Origin: Halobacteriales archaeon QS_4_69_31
GTDB lineage: Archaea > Halobacteriota > Halobacteria > Halobacteriales > Haloarculaceae
NCBI GenBank assembly: GCA_003021655.1
Contig: PXRP01000026.1
Span: 62,001-126,000 of the forward strand
Direction of reading: 5' to 3'
DNA: 64,000 nucleotides
The notes below the pieces were generated by a model. The model was given only the letters and a program-made list of their open reading frames with translations. It had not been told where the DNA came from and did not search any database. Shown here piece after piece: positions 17,487-25,931 of this stretch (position 1 is its first letter; the number at the start of each line of letters is the position of its first letter). Position numbers and translations under genes: made by a program.

Positions 17487-18071
17487 TCAGCGTCCGGTCT
17501 CGGCGGCGGTGGTCGTCTCGCCGTCGTGGCGGTGGCGGACGGTCACCCGCGAGGGGAGGCCGCCGGCGACCGTGACGCTGGCCTCGTAGTCGATCTCGGC
17601 GATACACTGCGCGCCCATCGCGTCCTCGTCGCGGTCGGTGGCGACCGTGGTCGTCAGCGTCCCGTCCCCGTAGGTTACCGACGCGAGCTCGGCCGTGTAC
17701 GCGAGGTCGTTGGCCCAGATGGTCCCCTCGACGGTGACGGTCCCGGCCGCCTCGTCGAACGCGACCGTGGCCTCGTGGCGCTGTGCGCCACACTCGCGGC
17801 CGGTGACCGTCAGCGACTGGTCGGTGACCGCAGTCTCCGGGTCGGTGTCGGTCGCGGTGTCTGTCCCGTTCGTGCCGGTCGCGGTGTCTGTCCGGTCCTC
17901 GGTGGGCGTTCCGGCGTCGGTCTCGGCGTCTTCGGTATCATCGGGCATGGTATCGGCATCGGGTCGCGTCGTTTCCGTCGGCTCGGCGGCGGGGCCGGTT
18001 CCGTCCTCGGAGAGACATCCCGCGCTCGCGAGGCCGGCCGCCAGTCCGCACAGGAATCCCCTCCGTCTCAT
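17487..18071 (-). CDS. Tat-type lipoprotein of unknown function
   Basis: A 194-residue protein. MRRRGFLCGLAAGLASAGC is a twin-arginine-like signal with a lipobox (ASAGC, Cys 19), so the mature protein is probably lipid-anchored outside the membrane. A Thr/Asp/Pro-rich spacer to about residue 85 is followed by a small beta-rich domain (LTVTGRECGAQRHEATVAFD to the end). That domain has two cysteines (CGAQ, AQCIAE) able to form a disulfide. I do not recognise the domain. It stands alone, downstream of tRNA-Arg on the opposite strand and 288 bases upstream of RPA. Confidence 0.75.
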   Translation of the reverse strand: MRRRGFLCGLAAGLASAGCLSEDGTGPAAEPTETTRPDADTMPDDTEDAETDAGTPTEDRTDTATGTNGTDTATDTDPETAVTDQSLTVTGRECGAQRHEATVAFDEAAGTVTVEGTIWANDLAYTAELASVTYGDGTLTTTVATDRDEDAMGAQCIAEIDYEASVTVAGGLPSRVTVRHRHDGETTTAAETGR

Positions 18072-18178
18072 ACCCCGAGAGTGGCGGGCGACAGTAAAGT
18101 GCCTTGGCCAGTTTCAAACGCCCCTTTGACACAGCGGATCGTAACCCCTTTACTTGGGTCCACGCTACGGGGATACGA

Positions 18179-18251
18179 GTCCGGGTAGGGTAGTGGACTA
18201 TCCTCTTGGCTTGCGGAGCCAGGGACCGGAGTTCAAATCTCCGTCCGGACG
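18179..18251 (+). tRNA. tRNA-Arg (anticodon GCG)
   Basis: A 73-nt cloverleaf. The acceptor stem GTCCGGG/TCCGGAC closes with a G-U at the base; the anticodon stem TTGGC/GCCAG encloses loop TTGCGGA with GCG at 18213-18215; the T-arm is CGGAG-TTCAAAT-CTCCG. No CCA is encoded, and the discriminator is G. There is no intron. A TTTACTT box at 18149-18155 lies about 27 bases upstream and is the likely promoter. It reads CGC and CGU arginine codons, which are common in this GC-rich genome. Confidence 0.93.
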
Positions 18252-18317
18252 TTCACTCCGTTCACGTCCGTCCGTGCCCAGCGCTCGCGCCCGCTCGCGC
18301 TGGACTCCGTCCGGACG
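18239..18317 (+). repeat. 13-bp direct repeat of the tRNA-Arg 3' end (possible att scar)
   Basis: CTCCGTCCGGACG, the last 13 bases of the tRNA gene (18239-18251), recurs exactly at 18305-18317. The 53 bases between contain no gene. A duplicated tRNA 3' end is what integrase-mediated insertion at a tRNA leaves behind, so this could be the collapsed remains of an integrated element. No integrase is nearby, and the copy is short, so the mechanism is inference. Confidence 0.45.
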
Positions 18318-18366
18318 CTTCTCTTCAGCGCACGACCGCGAGCGACAGCGAGCGAGCAGGACCGCC

Positions 18367-19425
18367 TCACTGCCGGCGACAGGCGTCGATGAGACAGCGG
18401 AGGTAGCCGGCGCCGTAGGCCCGCGAGCGGTGGCGCCACGCGGTGTCGCCCTCGACGTGGGGCACGTGGTCGAGCAGGACGGGGCCGGTGAAGCCGACCT
18501 CCTGGAGCGCCGTCATCGCCTCAAAGGGGTCGAAGTTCCCCTCGTCGAGGAACGTCTCGGTGAACCGGGGGACGGTGCCGACCACGTCCCGGAAGTGGAC
18601 GAAGACGATGTCGTCGCCGAACTTCCGGACCACCGCGGGGACGTCCTCGCCCATCTGTGAGAAACAGCCTAAACAGAGCTTGAGGCCGTGTGCGTCGCTG
18701 GGCACCGCCGACAGCGCCCGCTCGAAGCTCTCGACGTTACGAAAGAGGCGCGGGACGCCGCCGATCTCCTCGTAGACGGGCGGGTCGGTCGGGTGTAGCG
18801 CCATCTCGACGCCGGCCTCCTCGGCGACCGGGAGCACCGCCGCGAGGAACCCCTCGTAGTTGTCCCAGCACTCGGCCTCGGTGCCGGTCCGTTCGAGTTC
18901 GCCCGGCGGCGTCCCGACCTCGCCCAGTTCGCTCTCGTCCCAGCGGGTCGCCAGGGCGCCGCCGCGGACCTCTGCGTCCGTCTCGGTCCGCATCGGGACC
19001 ACTCCCCGGGGGTTCCACTGGTAGCCCAGCGTGTCGATACCGGCCTCGCCGAGACGGCGAAGCAGCGTCTGGATGGCCTCGATTTGCTTCTCCCGGCCCT
19101 CGCGGTCGAACATGACGTCGCCGTACATCCCGTAGTGGAGCGAGTGGATCCCCGCAAAGCGGAGGTCGTGGTCGGCGAACACCTCCCTGAGTTCGACCAG
19201 GCGCTCGACCGAGGGGACCGAGTCGGGGGACAGTTCGAGGTGTCTGGCGTCCGTGGCGTCGATGTCGTCGGGGTACGCGTCGGCCTCGTACCCCGGCGAG
19301 AGGACATCGACGAAGACGTCCTCGACGCCGACCTGTGCCATGAAGCGGAATCGCTCGTCGGTCAGCCAGCGGGTCCGGAAGCCGACGCTGACCGCCTCGT
19401 CGCTCCCGCGCGTACTCTGTGACAT
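18367..19425 (-). CDS. uxuA: mannonate dehydratase
   Basis: Converts D-mannonate to 2-keto-3-deoxygluconate in hexuronate breakdown; TIM-barrel, metal-dependent. The 352-residue protein shows GIHSLHYGMYGD, ALHPTDPP, KLCLGCFSQMGEDV, FVHFRDVVGTVPRFTETFLDEG and DHVPHVEGDTAWRHRSRAYGAGYL, which are the metal- and substrate-site regions of the UxuA family in order. The start is ATG 19423-19425. It lies with an SDR gene (19546) on the same strand and faces a DapA-family gene, suggesting a sugar-acid catabolic locus. A related sugar-acid dehydratase activity cannot be excluded. Confidence 0.85.
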   Translation of the reverse strand: MSQSTRGSDEAVSVGFRTRWLTDERFRFMAQVGVEDVFVDVLSPGYEADAYPDDIDATDARHLELSPDSVPSVERLVELREVFADHDLRFAGIHSLHYGMYGDVMFDREGREKQIEAIQTLLRRLGEAGIDTLGYQWNPRGVVPMRTETDAEVRGGALATRWDESELGEVGTPPGELERTGTEAECWDNYEGFLAAVLPVAEEAGVEMALHPTDPPVYEEIGGVPRLFRNVESFERALSAVPSDAHGLKLCLGCFSQMGEDVPAVVRKFGDDIVFVHFRDVVGTVPRFTETFLDEGNFDPFEAMTALQEVGFTGPVLLDHVPHVEGDTAWRHRSRAYGAGYLRCLIDACRRQ

Positions 19426-19461
19426 AGCCCTCCGTTTCGCGCCGACCGGTTTGCCTGTTCC

Positions 19462-19522
19462 GGTGTCGACCCGTCCCGAAGTCCGGTGTCGACCCGTCCC
19501 GAAGTCCGATGTCGACCCGTCT
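19462..19522. repeat. 23-bp tandem repeat, 2.6 copies
   Basis: The unit, which begins GGTGTCGACCCGTCCCGAAG, starts at 19462, 19485 and (partial, with one change) 19508. The first two copies are identical. They lie in the 120-base gap between the SDR and mannonate dehydratase genes, inside what would be the leader of the latter. A simple tandem duplication; no known function. Confidence 0.85.
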
Positions 19523-19545
19523 GGCCGGGGACCGACGCCGACCCG

Positions 19546-20388
19546 TCACTCGCTCGGCGGGTCGTCCCACTGTTCGCCGTTGTCCTGGGGGTCGTAGCCG
19601 ATGGTCTCGCGGGCGTGCTGGACCGAGAACCACCGGCGGTCGTTGTCGCTGACGCCGTTGACAATCCCGAACGTCACGGTGTCGTCGCGCAGGCAGCACT
19701 CGACCTGGTGGGCGAAGTCGCGCCGGGAGTGCCACATCCCCTTCATGCGGGCGACCGCGCGGTCGTAGGCCTCGCTGTCGCGCTCGAACTCACCCTCGTG
19801 GACGCGCCGTTCGGCGTCGCCGTAGGGGTGGTCGTACTCGGGCATCCGCACCGAACAGATCCGGAGCGCGTAGAAGCGGCGGGGATACTCGCAGTCCTCG
19901 ACGTAGTAGCGGCCGAGGTCCTCGCCGAAGGACTTGCTCGCCCCGTAGTAGGAGTCGGGACGGACCGGGTCGGTGTGGTCCAGCAGGAGGTCGTGCCCCG
20001 GGTCGTACAGGTCCGGAGCGAACTCCTCCTCGTACATCCCCATGACGTGGTTCGTCGAGCCGAACACGACCGACTCCACCTCCGCGTCGCGGGCGGCTTC
20101 GAGGACGTTGTACGTGCCGACGACGTTCGGTTCGAGGACGTCGCGCCAGCTCCCGTCGGTGTAGGGGTGGGCGGCGAGGTGGACGACGGCGTCCTGCCCG
20201 TCGAAGGCCGGCCGGACCGCCTCGTAGTCGGCCACGTCCGCGACGTGGGTGTCGTAGCCGCCGTAGGGGTCGTCGGCCGGCCGGTCCGAGCGGTTCAGGT
20301 ACGTGAACTCGTAGGCCGGGTCGTCGTGCAGGTGGTCGACGAGCGCCGTCCCGCAGCGCCCGTAGGAACCGGTGACGAGTACGTTCAC
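19546..20388 (-). CDS. NAD-dependent SDR, uronate-dehydrogenase-like
   Basis: Extended short-chain dehydrogenase of 280 residues. The N-terminal Rossmann motif is VLVTGSYGRCGTALVDHL, the substrate-domain strand VVFGSTNHVMG and the catalytic YYGASKSFGE (Tyr-x3-Lys). RICSVRMPEYDHPYGDAE follows. The STNHVMG and SKSFGE segments recall uronate dehydrogenases, which oxidise hexuronates to aldarolactones, but UDP-sugar epimerases share the fold. The context, with mannonate dehydratase and a keto-deoxy-aldarate-type DapA homologue, supports a sugar-acid role. Start is ATG 20386-20388. Confidence 0.8.
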   Translation of the reverse strand: MNVLVTGSYGRCGTALVDHLHDDPAYEFTYLNRSDRPADDPYGGYDTHVADVADYEAVRPAFDGQDAVVHLAAHPYTDGSWRDVLEPNVVGTYNVLEAARDAEVESVVFGSTNHVMGMYEEEFAPDLYDPGHDLLLDHTDPVRPDSYYGASKSFGEDLGRYYVEDCEYPRRFYALRICSVRMPEYDHPYGDAERRVHEGEFERDSEAYDRAVARMKGMWHSRRDFAHQVECCLRDDTVTFGIVNGVSDNDRRWFSVQHARETIGYDPQDNGEQWDDPPSE

Positions 20389-20610
20389 ACCCCCAGTACC
20401 GACACCGACGACAAAAGGGTACCCGGATCCAGGTCCGGAACTCTGCCCCTGACTCGGGCCCTGTCCCGGGTCCGGATCCGGGCCTGGACTCAGTCACCTC
20501 CCGCCGCCGTCCCGGTCGCGTCCCGCGGCCGATACCGGTATCGGGGAGCGGGAGGCCAGACACGCAACCGACATCGACAACGGCCGTCGACGGGGTTCGA
20601 CGCGGCGTCG

Positions 20611-20913
20611 TCAGGACATCGTGTCGCTCAGGCGCTGGACCTCGTCGCTGTCGAACGCGCTGTAGTAGAGACGGACCTCGCAGACGACGCCGTCGAGGTA
20701 CTGGATCGACGACTCGAAATCCCGGCCCATCCGCATGTCGCCCATGTCGACCACGCGAGAGTGGCTGCCCGAGGCGACCTGCGTGCCGTCCACGTACAGG
20801 CTGTACTCGTCGCCGTCGTAGGTCCCGACCGCGACGTGTTTCTCGCCGAGCGTGTAGTCGTAGCTGCTCGCGACGTCCGCGTTCGGGTACTCGACGGCGT
20901 ACTCGGTCCGGTA
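20611..20913 (-). pseudogene. C-terminal remnant of a LamG/concanavalin-like secreted protein
   Basis: About 100 residues from YRTEYAVEYPNADV to VQRLSDTMS keep the jelly-roll signature of LamG-type domains: HVAVGTYDGDEYSLYVDGTQVASG, MRMGRDFESSIQYLDGVVCEVRLY and the closing S-x2-EVQRLSD. No start codon or signal peptide precedes it; upstream in frame the sequence becomes Arg/Ser-rich noise. It is therefore a 5'-truncated relic of a surface or carbohydrate-binding protein. The stretch 20389-20610 between it and the SDR gene holds nothing I can identify. A partial gene whose 5' part was replaced by the DapA-family gene is a reasonable reading. Confidence 0.6.
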
Positions 20914-20998
20914 CGCGCCCCGTCCGCCGTCGTCCGGCCGCCGTGACGACCCGGTTCGGAGTCGCGAGGTTTTTGCCGCGGCCCCGCGATGGCGGGGT

Positions 20999-21937
20999 AT
21001 GCCACTCCCCCGAGAGACGGTCCGCGACCGGTTGCGCGGCGTCGCAGTCGGCCTGCTGACCCCCTTCGACGAGGACGGAGCGATACGCCACGACCACCTG
21101 CGCGAGAACGCCCGCGACCTCTTCGAGCAGGGGCCGCGGACGTTCCTGGTGACGGCCAACATCAGCGAGTACCACTCGCTCTCGCAGGCCGAACGGGTCG
21201 AGGTCGCTCAGACGAGCGTCGGGGCGCTCCCCGACGAGGCCTGCGTGCTGGCGGGCGTCGGCGGCAGTACGGGCGACGCACGCGACCTCGTCGAGGGGTA
21301 CGACGGCGTCGGCGTCGACGCGATGATGGTGATGCCGCCGGACCACACCTACGTCCACGAGCAGGGGCTGCTCGACTACTACCGGGAACTGGCCGCGGTC
21401 ACCGACCGCCCGCTAGTGCCGTACGTCCGCGGGTTCGACCCCTCCGTCGACTATCTGGTCGACCTGGCGGACCTCGATCCGGTCGTCGGCGTGAAGTACG
21501 CCCTCGAAGACACGATAAAACTCGGCGCGGCCGTCGAACGGGGGGCCGACGACGTGGTGTGGGTCCACGGCCTCGCGGAACCGTTCGCGGTGGCCGCCTG
21601 GGCCGAGGGCGCCGAGGGTTTTACTGCCGGCGTCAGCAACTTCCGGCCCGAGGTCGGCCTCGCGCTGTTCGATGCACTCTCTGCCGGCGAGTGGGCCCGC
21701 GCGCGCCGCCTCCGGAACGCCTGTCTCCCTTACCAGAATCTCCGCGAGGGGACCGGCCGGGACAACACCCTCACCGGCGCGGTGAGCGTCCCCGTCGTCA
21801 AGAAGGGGCTGGAACTGGCGGGTCTCCACGGCGGGAGCGTCCGCGAGCCGATCCGGCCGCTGGACCCCGACACGGAGCGTAGCGCCGAGGAACGCTACCG
21901 CCGTCTCGACGCCGGCATCGAACGACTGGTCGGGTAG
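20999..21937 (+). CDS. DapA/NanA-superfamily aldolase or dehydratase (keto-deoxy-aldarate type)
   Basis: A 312-residue TIM barrel of the dihydrodipicolinate synthase superfamily. VAVGLLTPFDEDG opens it; PYVRGF has the conserved Tyr region and VVGVKYALED the Schiff-base Lys. Members use 4-hydroxy-tetrahydrodipicolinate synthesis, N-acetylneuraminate cleavage, KDG cleavage or 5-keto-4-deoxyglucarate dehydration. FLVTANISEYHSLSQAERVEV replaces the GTTGE motif of true DapA, pointing away from lysine synthesis. Beside mannonate dehydratase and a uronate-dehydrogenase-like SDR, KDG aldolase or ketodeoxyglucarate dehydratase is the best guess. Leaderless ATG 20999 with a T-rich box about 30 bases upstream. 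Confidence 0.82.
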   Translation: MPLPRETVRDRLRGVAVGLLTPFDEDGAIRHDHLRENARDLFEQGPRTFLVTANISEYHSLSQAERVEVAQTSVGALPDEACVLAGVGGSTGDARDLVEGYDGVGVDAMMVMPPDHTYVHEQGLLDYYRELAAVTDRPLVPYVRGFDPSVDYLVDLADLDPVVGVKYALEDTIKLGAAVERGADDVVWVHGLAEPFAVAAWAEGAEGFTAGVSNFRPEVGLALFDALSAGEWARARRLRNACLPYQNLREGTGRDNTLTGAVSVPVVKKGLELAGLHGGSVREPIRPLDPDTERSAEERYRRLDAGIERLVG

Positions 21938-22014
21938 CCGCCATTCACAGGCTCGCGCCCGGTGTCGAAACCCCGGGGGGTCATTTTCAAGACGCGCCGG
22001 CCCCCATCCCGTCC

Positions 22015-22362
22015 ATGGAGCGAGTCAGTTTCGCCGACGCGGAGTCGTACGAACCGGACGCGGGCTGGCGGCGGGTCGCTCTGGCGGGCAGCGACGACGC
22101 CAGCCTGGAGTGGTTCGAGAAACCGCCCGGCCACTCCTCGCCGACCCACGACCACGAGAACGGCCAGGTCTGTCTCGTCCTCGAAGGGGAGTTGACCGTC
22201 CACACCGAGGACGACGCCGCGACGCTGGGCCAGTACGACTCGGTGTGGCTCGACCCCTGGGAGCCCCACCGCGTCGAGAACACCGGCGACGAAACCGCCG
22301 TCGGCCTCGACGTGTTCGTCCCCGGGCGCTCGTTCGACTTCTGGACCGACCGCGAGGAGTGA
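22015..22362 (+). CDS. cupin domain protein
   Basis: A single-cupin protein of 115 residues. Motif 1 is recognisable in PPGHSSPTHDHENGQVCLVLEGELTV (His-x-His and Glu-like positions), motif 2 in LGQYDSVWLDPWEPHRVENTG. Such proteins bind a metal and act as small isomerases, dioxygenases or sensors; the substrate is not evident. The start is ATG 22015, with a TCATTTTC AT-rich box about 30 bases upstream. It follows the DapA-family gene by 77 bases in the same direction, so a role in the sugar-acid locus is possible. Confidence 0.82.
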   Translation: MERVSFADAESYEPDAGWRRVALAGSDDASLEWFEKPPGHSSPTHDHENGQVCLVLEGELTVHTEDDAATLGQYDSVWLDPWEPHRVENTGDETAVGLDVFVPGRSFDFWTDREE

Positions 22363-22418
22363 GGGCGGACGCCGACCGCCCGCGAAACGCTTTCGCCGGG
22401 TCGCCGCGATGGGCGAGT

Positions 22419-24128
22419 ATGACAGCCCCGGCAGACCTCGTGTTGACGAACGCGGTCGTCTACCCGCTGGCCGGCGAGCCGGCGGGCCCGACCGACCCCG
22501 GCGAGGGGCGACCCGACGAGACGGCCGCGGCGGTGGCCGTCCGCGACGGCCGGGTCGTCCGCGTCGGCCGCGCCGCCGAGGTGGAGTTCCTGGCCGGCGT
22601 CGAGACCGACGTCCGCGACTGTGGCGGGCGGGTCGTCCTCCCGGGGTTCGTCGACGCTCACACCCACCTCTTGATGGTCGGCCGGCGGCTGGTCAACGCC
22701 GACCTCGGCGCGGCGTCGTCGCCGGCCGACGCGGTGGACCTGCTCGCCGCCCACGCGGCGGAACCGACCGACCCGGAGACGGTCGAGCGCGCGGACGAGT
22801 GGGTCGTCGGCTTCGGCTACGACGAGAGCACCTGGACGGAGTCACGCTACCTGACTCGCGCGGACATAGACCGGGTCAGCACCGAGCGGCCGGTCGTCGC
22901 CGTCCGCGAAGACATGCACCTGGCGTCGCTGAACTCGGCGGCGCTGGAGGCCCTCCGCGGGGAGATGCCCGACGACGACGTCGACACCGAGGGCGGCGAG
23001 CCGACGGGCGTCGTCGTCGAGGACGCCCTGTCGGCCGTCTGGACGGCGGTCGAACCCGGCCGCGAGCGGGCGGCGGCGCTCGTGCGTGCCGCCCAGCGGC
23101 GGGCCAACGAGGTCGGCGTCACCGCCGTCCACGACATGGTCCGTGACTCGCCGGCCCCGCGGGTCTACCGCGACCTCGCCGCCGCCGGGGAACTGACCGT
23201 GCGCGTCCGGATACACTACTGGGCCGACCACCTCGACGCGCTGGCGGAACTCGGCCTCGCGACGAACCACGGCGACGGGCTGGTCCGGACCGGCGCGGTC
23301 AAGACCTTCACCGACGGCTCCATCGGCGGCCACACCGCCAGGCTCTCGGAAGCCTACGCCGACCTGGCCGGCGACGGCGACCTGAGCAGTGACCCGGCCG
23401 GCGACGGCGACCCGGACGGCGACGCGAACGGTGACAACGCCGGCGACAGTCACGACGGCGCCGACGCTGACGCGGACGACGCTCGCGGCCAGTGGGTCGT
23501 CGACCCGGAGCGGTTCGGGGAGATCGTCGCCCGGGCCGACGCCGACGACCGGCAGATGGCCGCCCACGCCATCGGCGACGAGGCGATCCGGGCGGTGCTC
23601 GACGCCTACGCGGCGGCCGGCGACCGCCGCCACCGGGTCGAACACGCGGAGGTCCTCACCGACGACCTGGTCCGGCGGCTCGGGGCCGAGGGGGTCGTCG
23701 TCTCCGCCCAGCCGAACTTCCTGAAGTGGGCCCGCGAGGGCGGGCTCTACGCGATGCGGCTGGGCGAGCAGCGCCGCCGGGCGTCGAACCGCTTCCGGGC
23801 GCTGGTCGCGGCGGGCGCCACACTCGCGTTCGGGAGCGACTGCATGCCCCTGGACCCGCTGTACGGTATCGAGCAGACGGTCACCGCGCCGACAGCGGCC
23901 CAGCGCCTCTCGGTGACCGCCGCGCTCCGGGCCTACACCTCGGGAGCGGCCTACGCCGGGTTCGACGAGGACCGCCTCGGGTCGGTCGAGGCCGGCAAAC
24001 GTGCCGACCTGGTCGTCCTCGACGAGTCGCCGTGGGCCGTCGACCCCGACGAGATCGGCGACATCGACGTCGCGACGACGGTCGTCGACGGGCGGGTCGT
24101 CTTCGACGCCGACGGCCAGCGGGACTGA
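22419..24128 (+). CDS. amidohydrolase (YtcJ-like, cyclic amidohydrolase superfamily)
   Basis: A 569-residue metal-dependent hydrolase. The N-terminal beta-sandwich is followed by LPGFVDAHTHLLMVGRR (metal site), TAVHDMVRD, KTFTDGSIGGHTA, MAAHAIGDEAIRAVLDAY, HRVEHAEVL and LAFGSDCMPLDPLYGI with the last metal Asp. VEAGKRADLVVLDESPW ends the domain. YtcJ relatives act on amide or exoenzyme substrates that are mostly unknown. Start is MTAPADLVLTNAVVYPLAG at 22419. Residues about 317-358 (23366-23493) are an Asp/Gly-rich low-complexity insert in the barrel that standard family members lack. Follows the cupin gene by 56 bases. Confidence 0.9.
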   Translation: MTAPADLVLTNAVVYPLAGEPAGPTDPGEGRPDETAAAVAVRDGRVVRVGRAAEVEFLAGVETDVRDCGGRVVLPGFVDAHTHLLMVGRRLVNADLGAASSPADAVDLLAAHAAEPTDPETVERADEWVVGFGYDESTWTESRYLTRADIDRVSTERPVVAVREDMHLASLNSAALEALRGEMPDDDVDTEGGEPTGVVVEDALSAVWTAVEPGRERAAALVRAAQRRANEVGVTAVHDMVRDSPAPRVYRDLAAAGELTVRVRIHYWADHLDALAELGLATNHGDGLVRTGAVKTFTDGSIGGHTARLSEAYADLAGDGDLSSDPAGDGDPDGDANGDNAGDSHDGADADADDARGQWVVDPERFGEIVARADADDRQMAAHAIGDEAIRAVLDAYAAAGDRRHRVEHAEVLTDDLVRRLGAEGVVVSAQPNFLKWAREGGLYAMRLGEQRRRASNRFRALVAAGATLAFGSDCMPLDPLYGIEQTVTAPTAAQRLSVTAALRAYTSGAAYAGFDEDRLGSVEAGKRADLVVLDESPWAVDPDEIGDIDVATTVVDGRVVFDADGQRD

Positions 24129-24262
24129 CCGCCCCCGACGGTCGACGAGAGACCGCCCGGACGGCCACCGGGACTGCCCGGCCGCGACGGGCAGGCCGGC
24201 CGACGGGGCTGAGTGAGCGTCTCCGCTGACGGGACCGGGCGAGTGCCTCCACCGACGGGATC

Positions 24263-24367
24263 GGCGGCGACGAAGACGGGGCCGGCGGCGACGAAGACGG
24301 GGCCGGCAGCGACGAAGGCGGGGCCGGCGGCGACGAAGGCGGGGCCGGCGGCGACGAAGACGGGGCC
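24263..24367. repeat. 21-bp minisatellite, five copies
   Basis: Five head-to-tail copies of GGCGGCGACGAAGACGGGGCC (copies 3 and 4 differ by one or two bases) lie in the gap between the amidohydrolase and the MATE gene. In frame they would read a GDEDGAG heptapeptide, and this frame runs without a stop from 24230 into the MATE gene, but there is no start codon in it. The composition matches the acidic inserts found inside several genes of this window. No other feature is visible in 24129-24457. Confidence 0.93.
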
Positions 24368-24457
24368 GGGCCAGCACCTCCACTGACCGTGGCAACTACC
24401 CCCGTCGTGGTGCCGCGGTCGAAAGCTAGAGGGGTCCTGGCCCGTAAGGGCTGGCAG

Positions 24458-25924
24458 ATGGCTGTCCGCGAGCGAGTGCGGGACGCTCTCTTCCTGTTCC
24501 CGGCGGCGCTGGACAGGGTGGGCGTCGCCGACCGGGAGAAGGCCGGCGAGGCGTTCGACCTGGCGATCCCGGTGATGGTGACGGGGGCGCTCCGTGTCCT
24601 GTTGCGCGTGGCGGACTTCCTGATGGTGGGGGTCGCGCTCGGCGACGCCGCCATCGCCGGCCTCGAACTGGGTTTTCAGTACTACTTCATCGGGTTCGGG
24701 CTCTCGCTGGCGGTCTCCTCGGGGACGATAAGCGTCGTCTCACGCCTGCAGGGGGCCGACGAGCCGGCCCGCGCGGACCTGGCGGTCAAGCAGTCGTTGT
24801 GGCTGGCGCTCGCCATCTCGTTGCCCCTGACCGCGGTCACGTGGGTCTACGCCGAGCCGCTGGTGGGGCTGTTGACCGACGACGCCGCGGCCATCGAGTT
24901 CGGCGCGACGTACCTCGCAATCGTGATGCTGTCGATGGCGCCGCGGTTCTGGTCGATGGTCGCCGCCCGGGCGCTGGCGGGCAGTGCCGACACGCGCACG
25001 CCGATGTACGTCCGGCTCGTGACGCTGCCGACCAACGTCGTGATCAACGCCGTCCTCATCTTCGGGCTGGGACCGGCGCCGGGACTGGGGATCCGGGGCG
25101 CGGCCATCGGCACCGCCGCCGCCAACACGCTCGCGGCCGTCGTCTTCCTCGGGTTGCTCCTGTCCGGGCGGTACGTGGTGACCCTCCGGCCCGGCGGCCC
25201 GCAGTTCGACCTCGGGCTGGTGACGGAGATCCTCCGGGTGGGCGTCCCGCTGTCGGGGATGCGGCTGCTCCAGACGTTCGGGCGGTTCCCCTTTCTGTTC
25301 ATCCTCGGGGTGCTGGGGACGCCGGCGCTTGCGGCCTACGCCATCGCCCGGCGGGTGATGTTGCTGGCGCTGATGCCGGCCTGGGGGTACGCGACGGCCG
25401 CCTCGACGCTGGTGGGCCAGTCCGTCGGCGCCGGCGACGACGCCGCCGCGACCGACTACGGCTGGCAGACGCTGCGCATCGCGCTGGCCACCCAGGTGAT
25501 CATCGCGGCGGTGATCGTCCTCGCGGCCCGCCCCATCGCGACCGCCTTCGGCACCGAACACGTCGACCTGACGGTCACGTTCATCCGGGTGTTCGGCGTC
25601 GCCGTCGGGGGCTTTTCGATTTCGCGGACGATGCGCGGGAGCCTGCGGGGCGCTGGCGACACGCGCTGGCCGCTGTACGGCACGCTACTGGGGTCGTTCG
25701 CCGTCCGCCTGCCGGTCGCCGCGCTCGCCCTGCCGGCCGGCTTTGCGGTCACGGTCCTGGGTACGACGCTCCCGGTCGGCCTCGGACTGGGTTTCCCGGC
25801 CGTCTTCGTCGCCATCGTGGCCGACTTCTACGTGAAGGCGGCGGTCAACACCGGCCGGTTCTGGTCGGGCAAGTGGCAGGCCGTCGCTCGCGCGTCAGGC
25901 GTCGGCGCGGGTGCCGACGACTGA
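24458..25924 (+). CDS. MATE family efflux transporter
   Basis: A 488-residue inner-membrane protein with about twelve hydrophobic helices arranged as two six-helix halves. FDLAIPVMVTGALRVLLRVADFLMVGVALG opens the first half, VTEILRVGVPLSGMRLLQTFGRFPF the second. MATE carriers export cationic drugs or metabolites using Na+ or H+. The start MAVRERVRDALFLFPA (ATG 24458) is chosen because upstream in-frame sequence is not protein-like. An internal GSADTRTPMYVR and RGAGDTRWPLYG pair is the repeated cytoplasmic loop typical of the family. The substrate is unknown. Confidence 0.93.
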   Translation: MAVRERVRDALFLFPAALDRVGVADREKAGEAFDLAIPVMVTGALRVLLRVADFLMVGVALGDAAIAGLELGFQYYFIGFGLSLAVSSGTISVVSRLQGADEPARADLAVKQSLWLALAISLPLTAVTWVYAEPLVGLLTDDAAAIEFGATYLAIVMLSMAPRFWSMVAARALAGSADTRTPMYVRLVTLPTNVVINAVLIFGLGPAPGLGIRGAAIGTAAANTLAAVVFLGLLLSGRYVVTLRPGGPQFDLGLVTEILRVGVPLSGMRLLQTFGRFPFLFILGVLGTPALAAYAIARRVMLLALMPAWGYATAASTLVGQSVGAGDDAAATDYGWQTLRIALATQVIIAAVIVLAARPIATAFGTEHVDLTVTFIRVFGVAVGGFSISRTMRGSLRGAGDTRWPLYGTLLGSFAVRLPVAALALPAGFAVTVLGTTLPVGLGLGFPAVFVAIVADFYVKAAVNTGRFWSGKWQAVARASGVGAGADD

Positions 25925-25931
25925 GCGTGTG

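Noticed and set aside
18179-22362. Large integrated island bounded by tRNA-Arg
   Set aside because: Only a 66-base-spaced repeat was found; no distant second copy, integrase or plasmid gene in the interval supports a full island.
22842-24395. Arg/Leu repeat protein on the minus strand over the minisatellite
   Set aside because: Complement of the 21-base repeat and of the amidohydrolase; RRRPRLRR-type repeats have no gene-like start.
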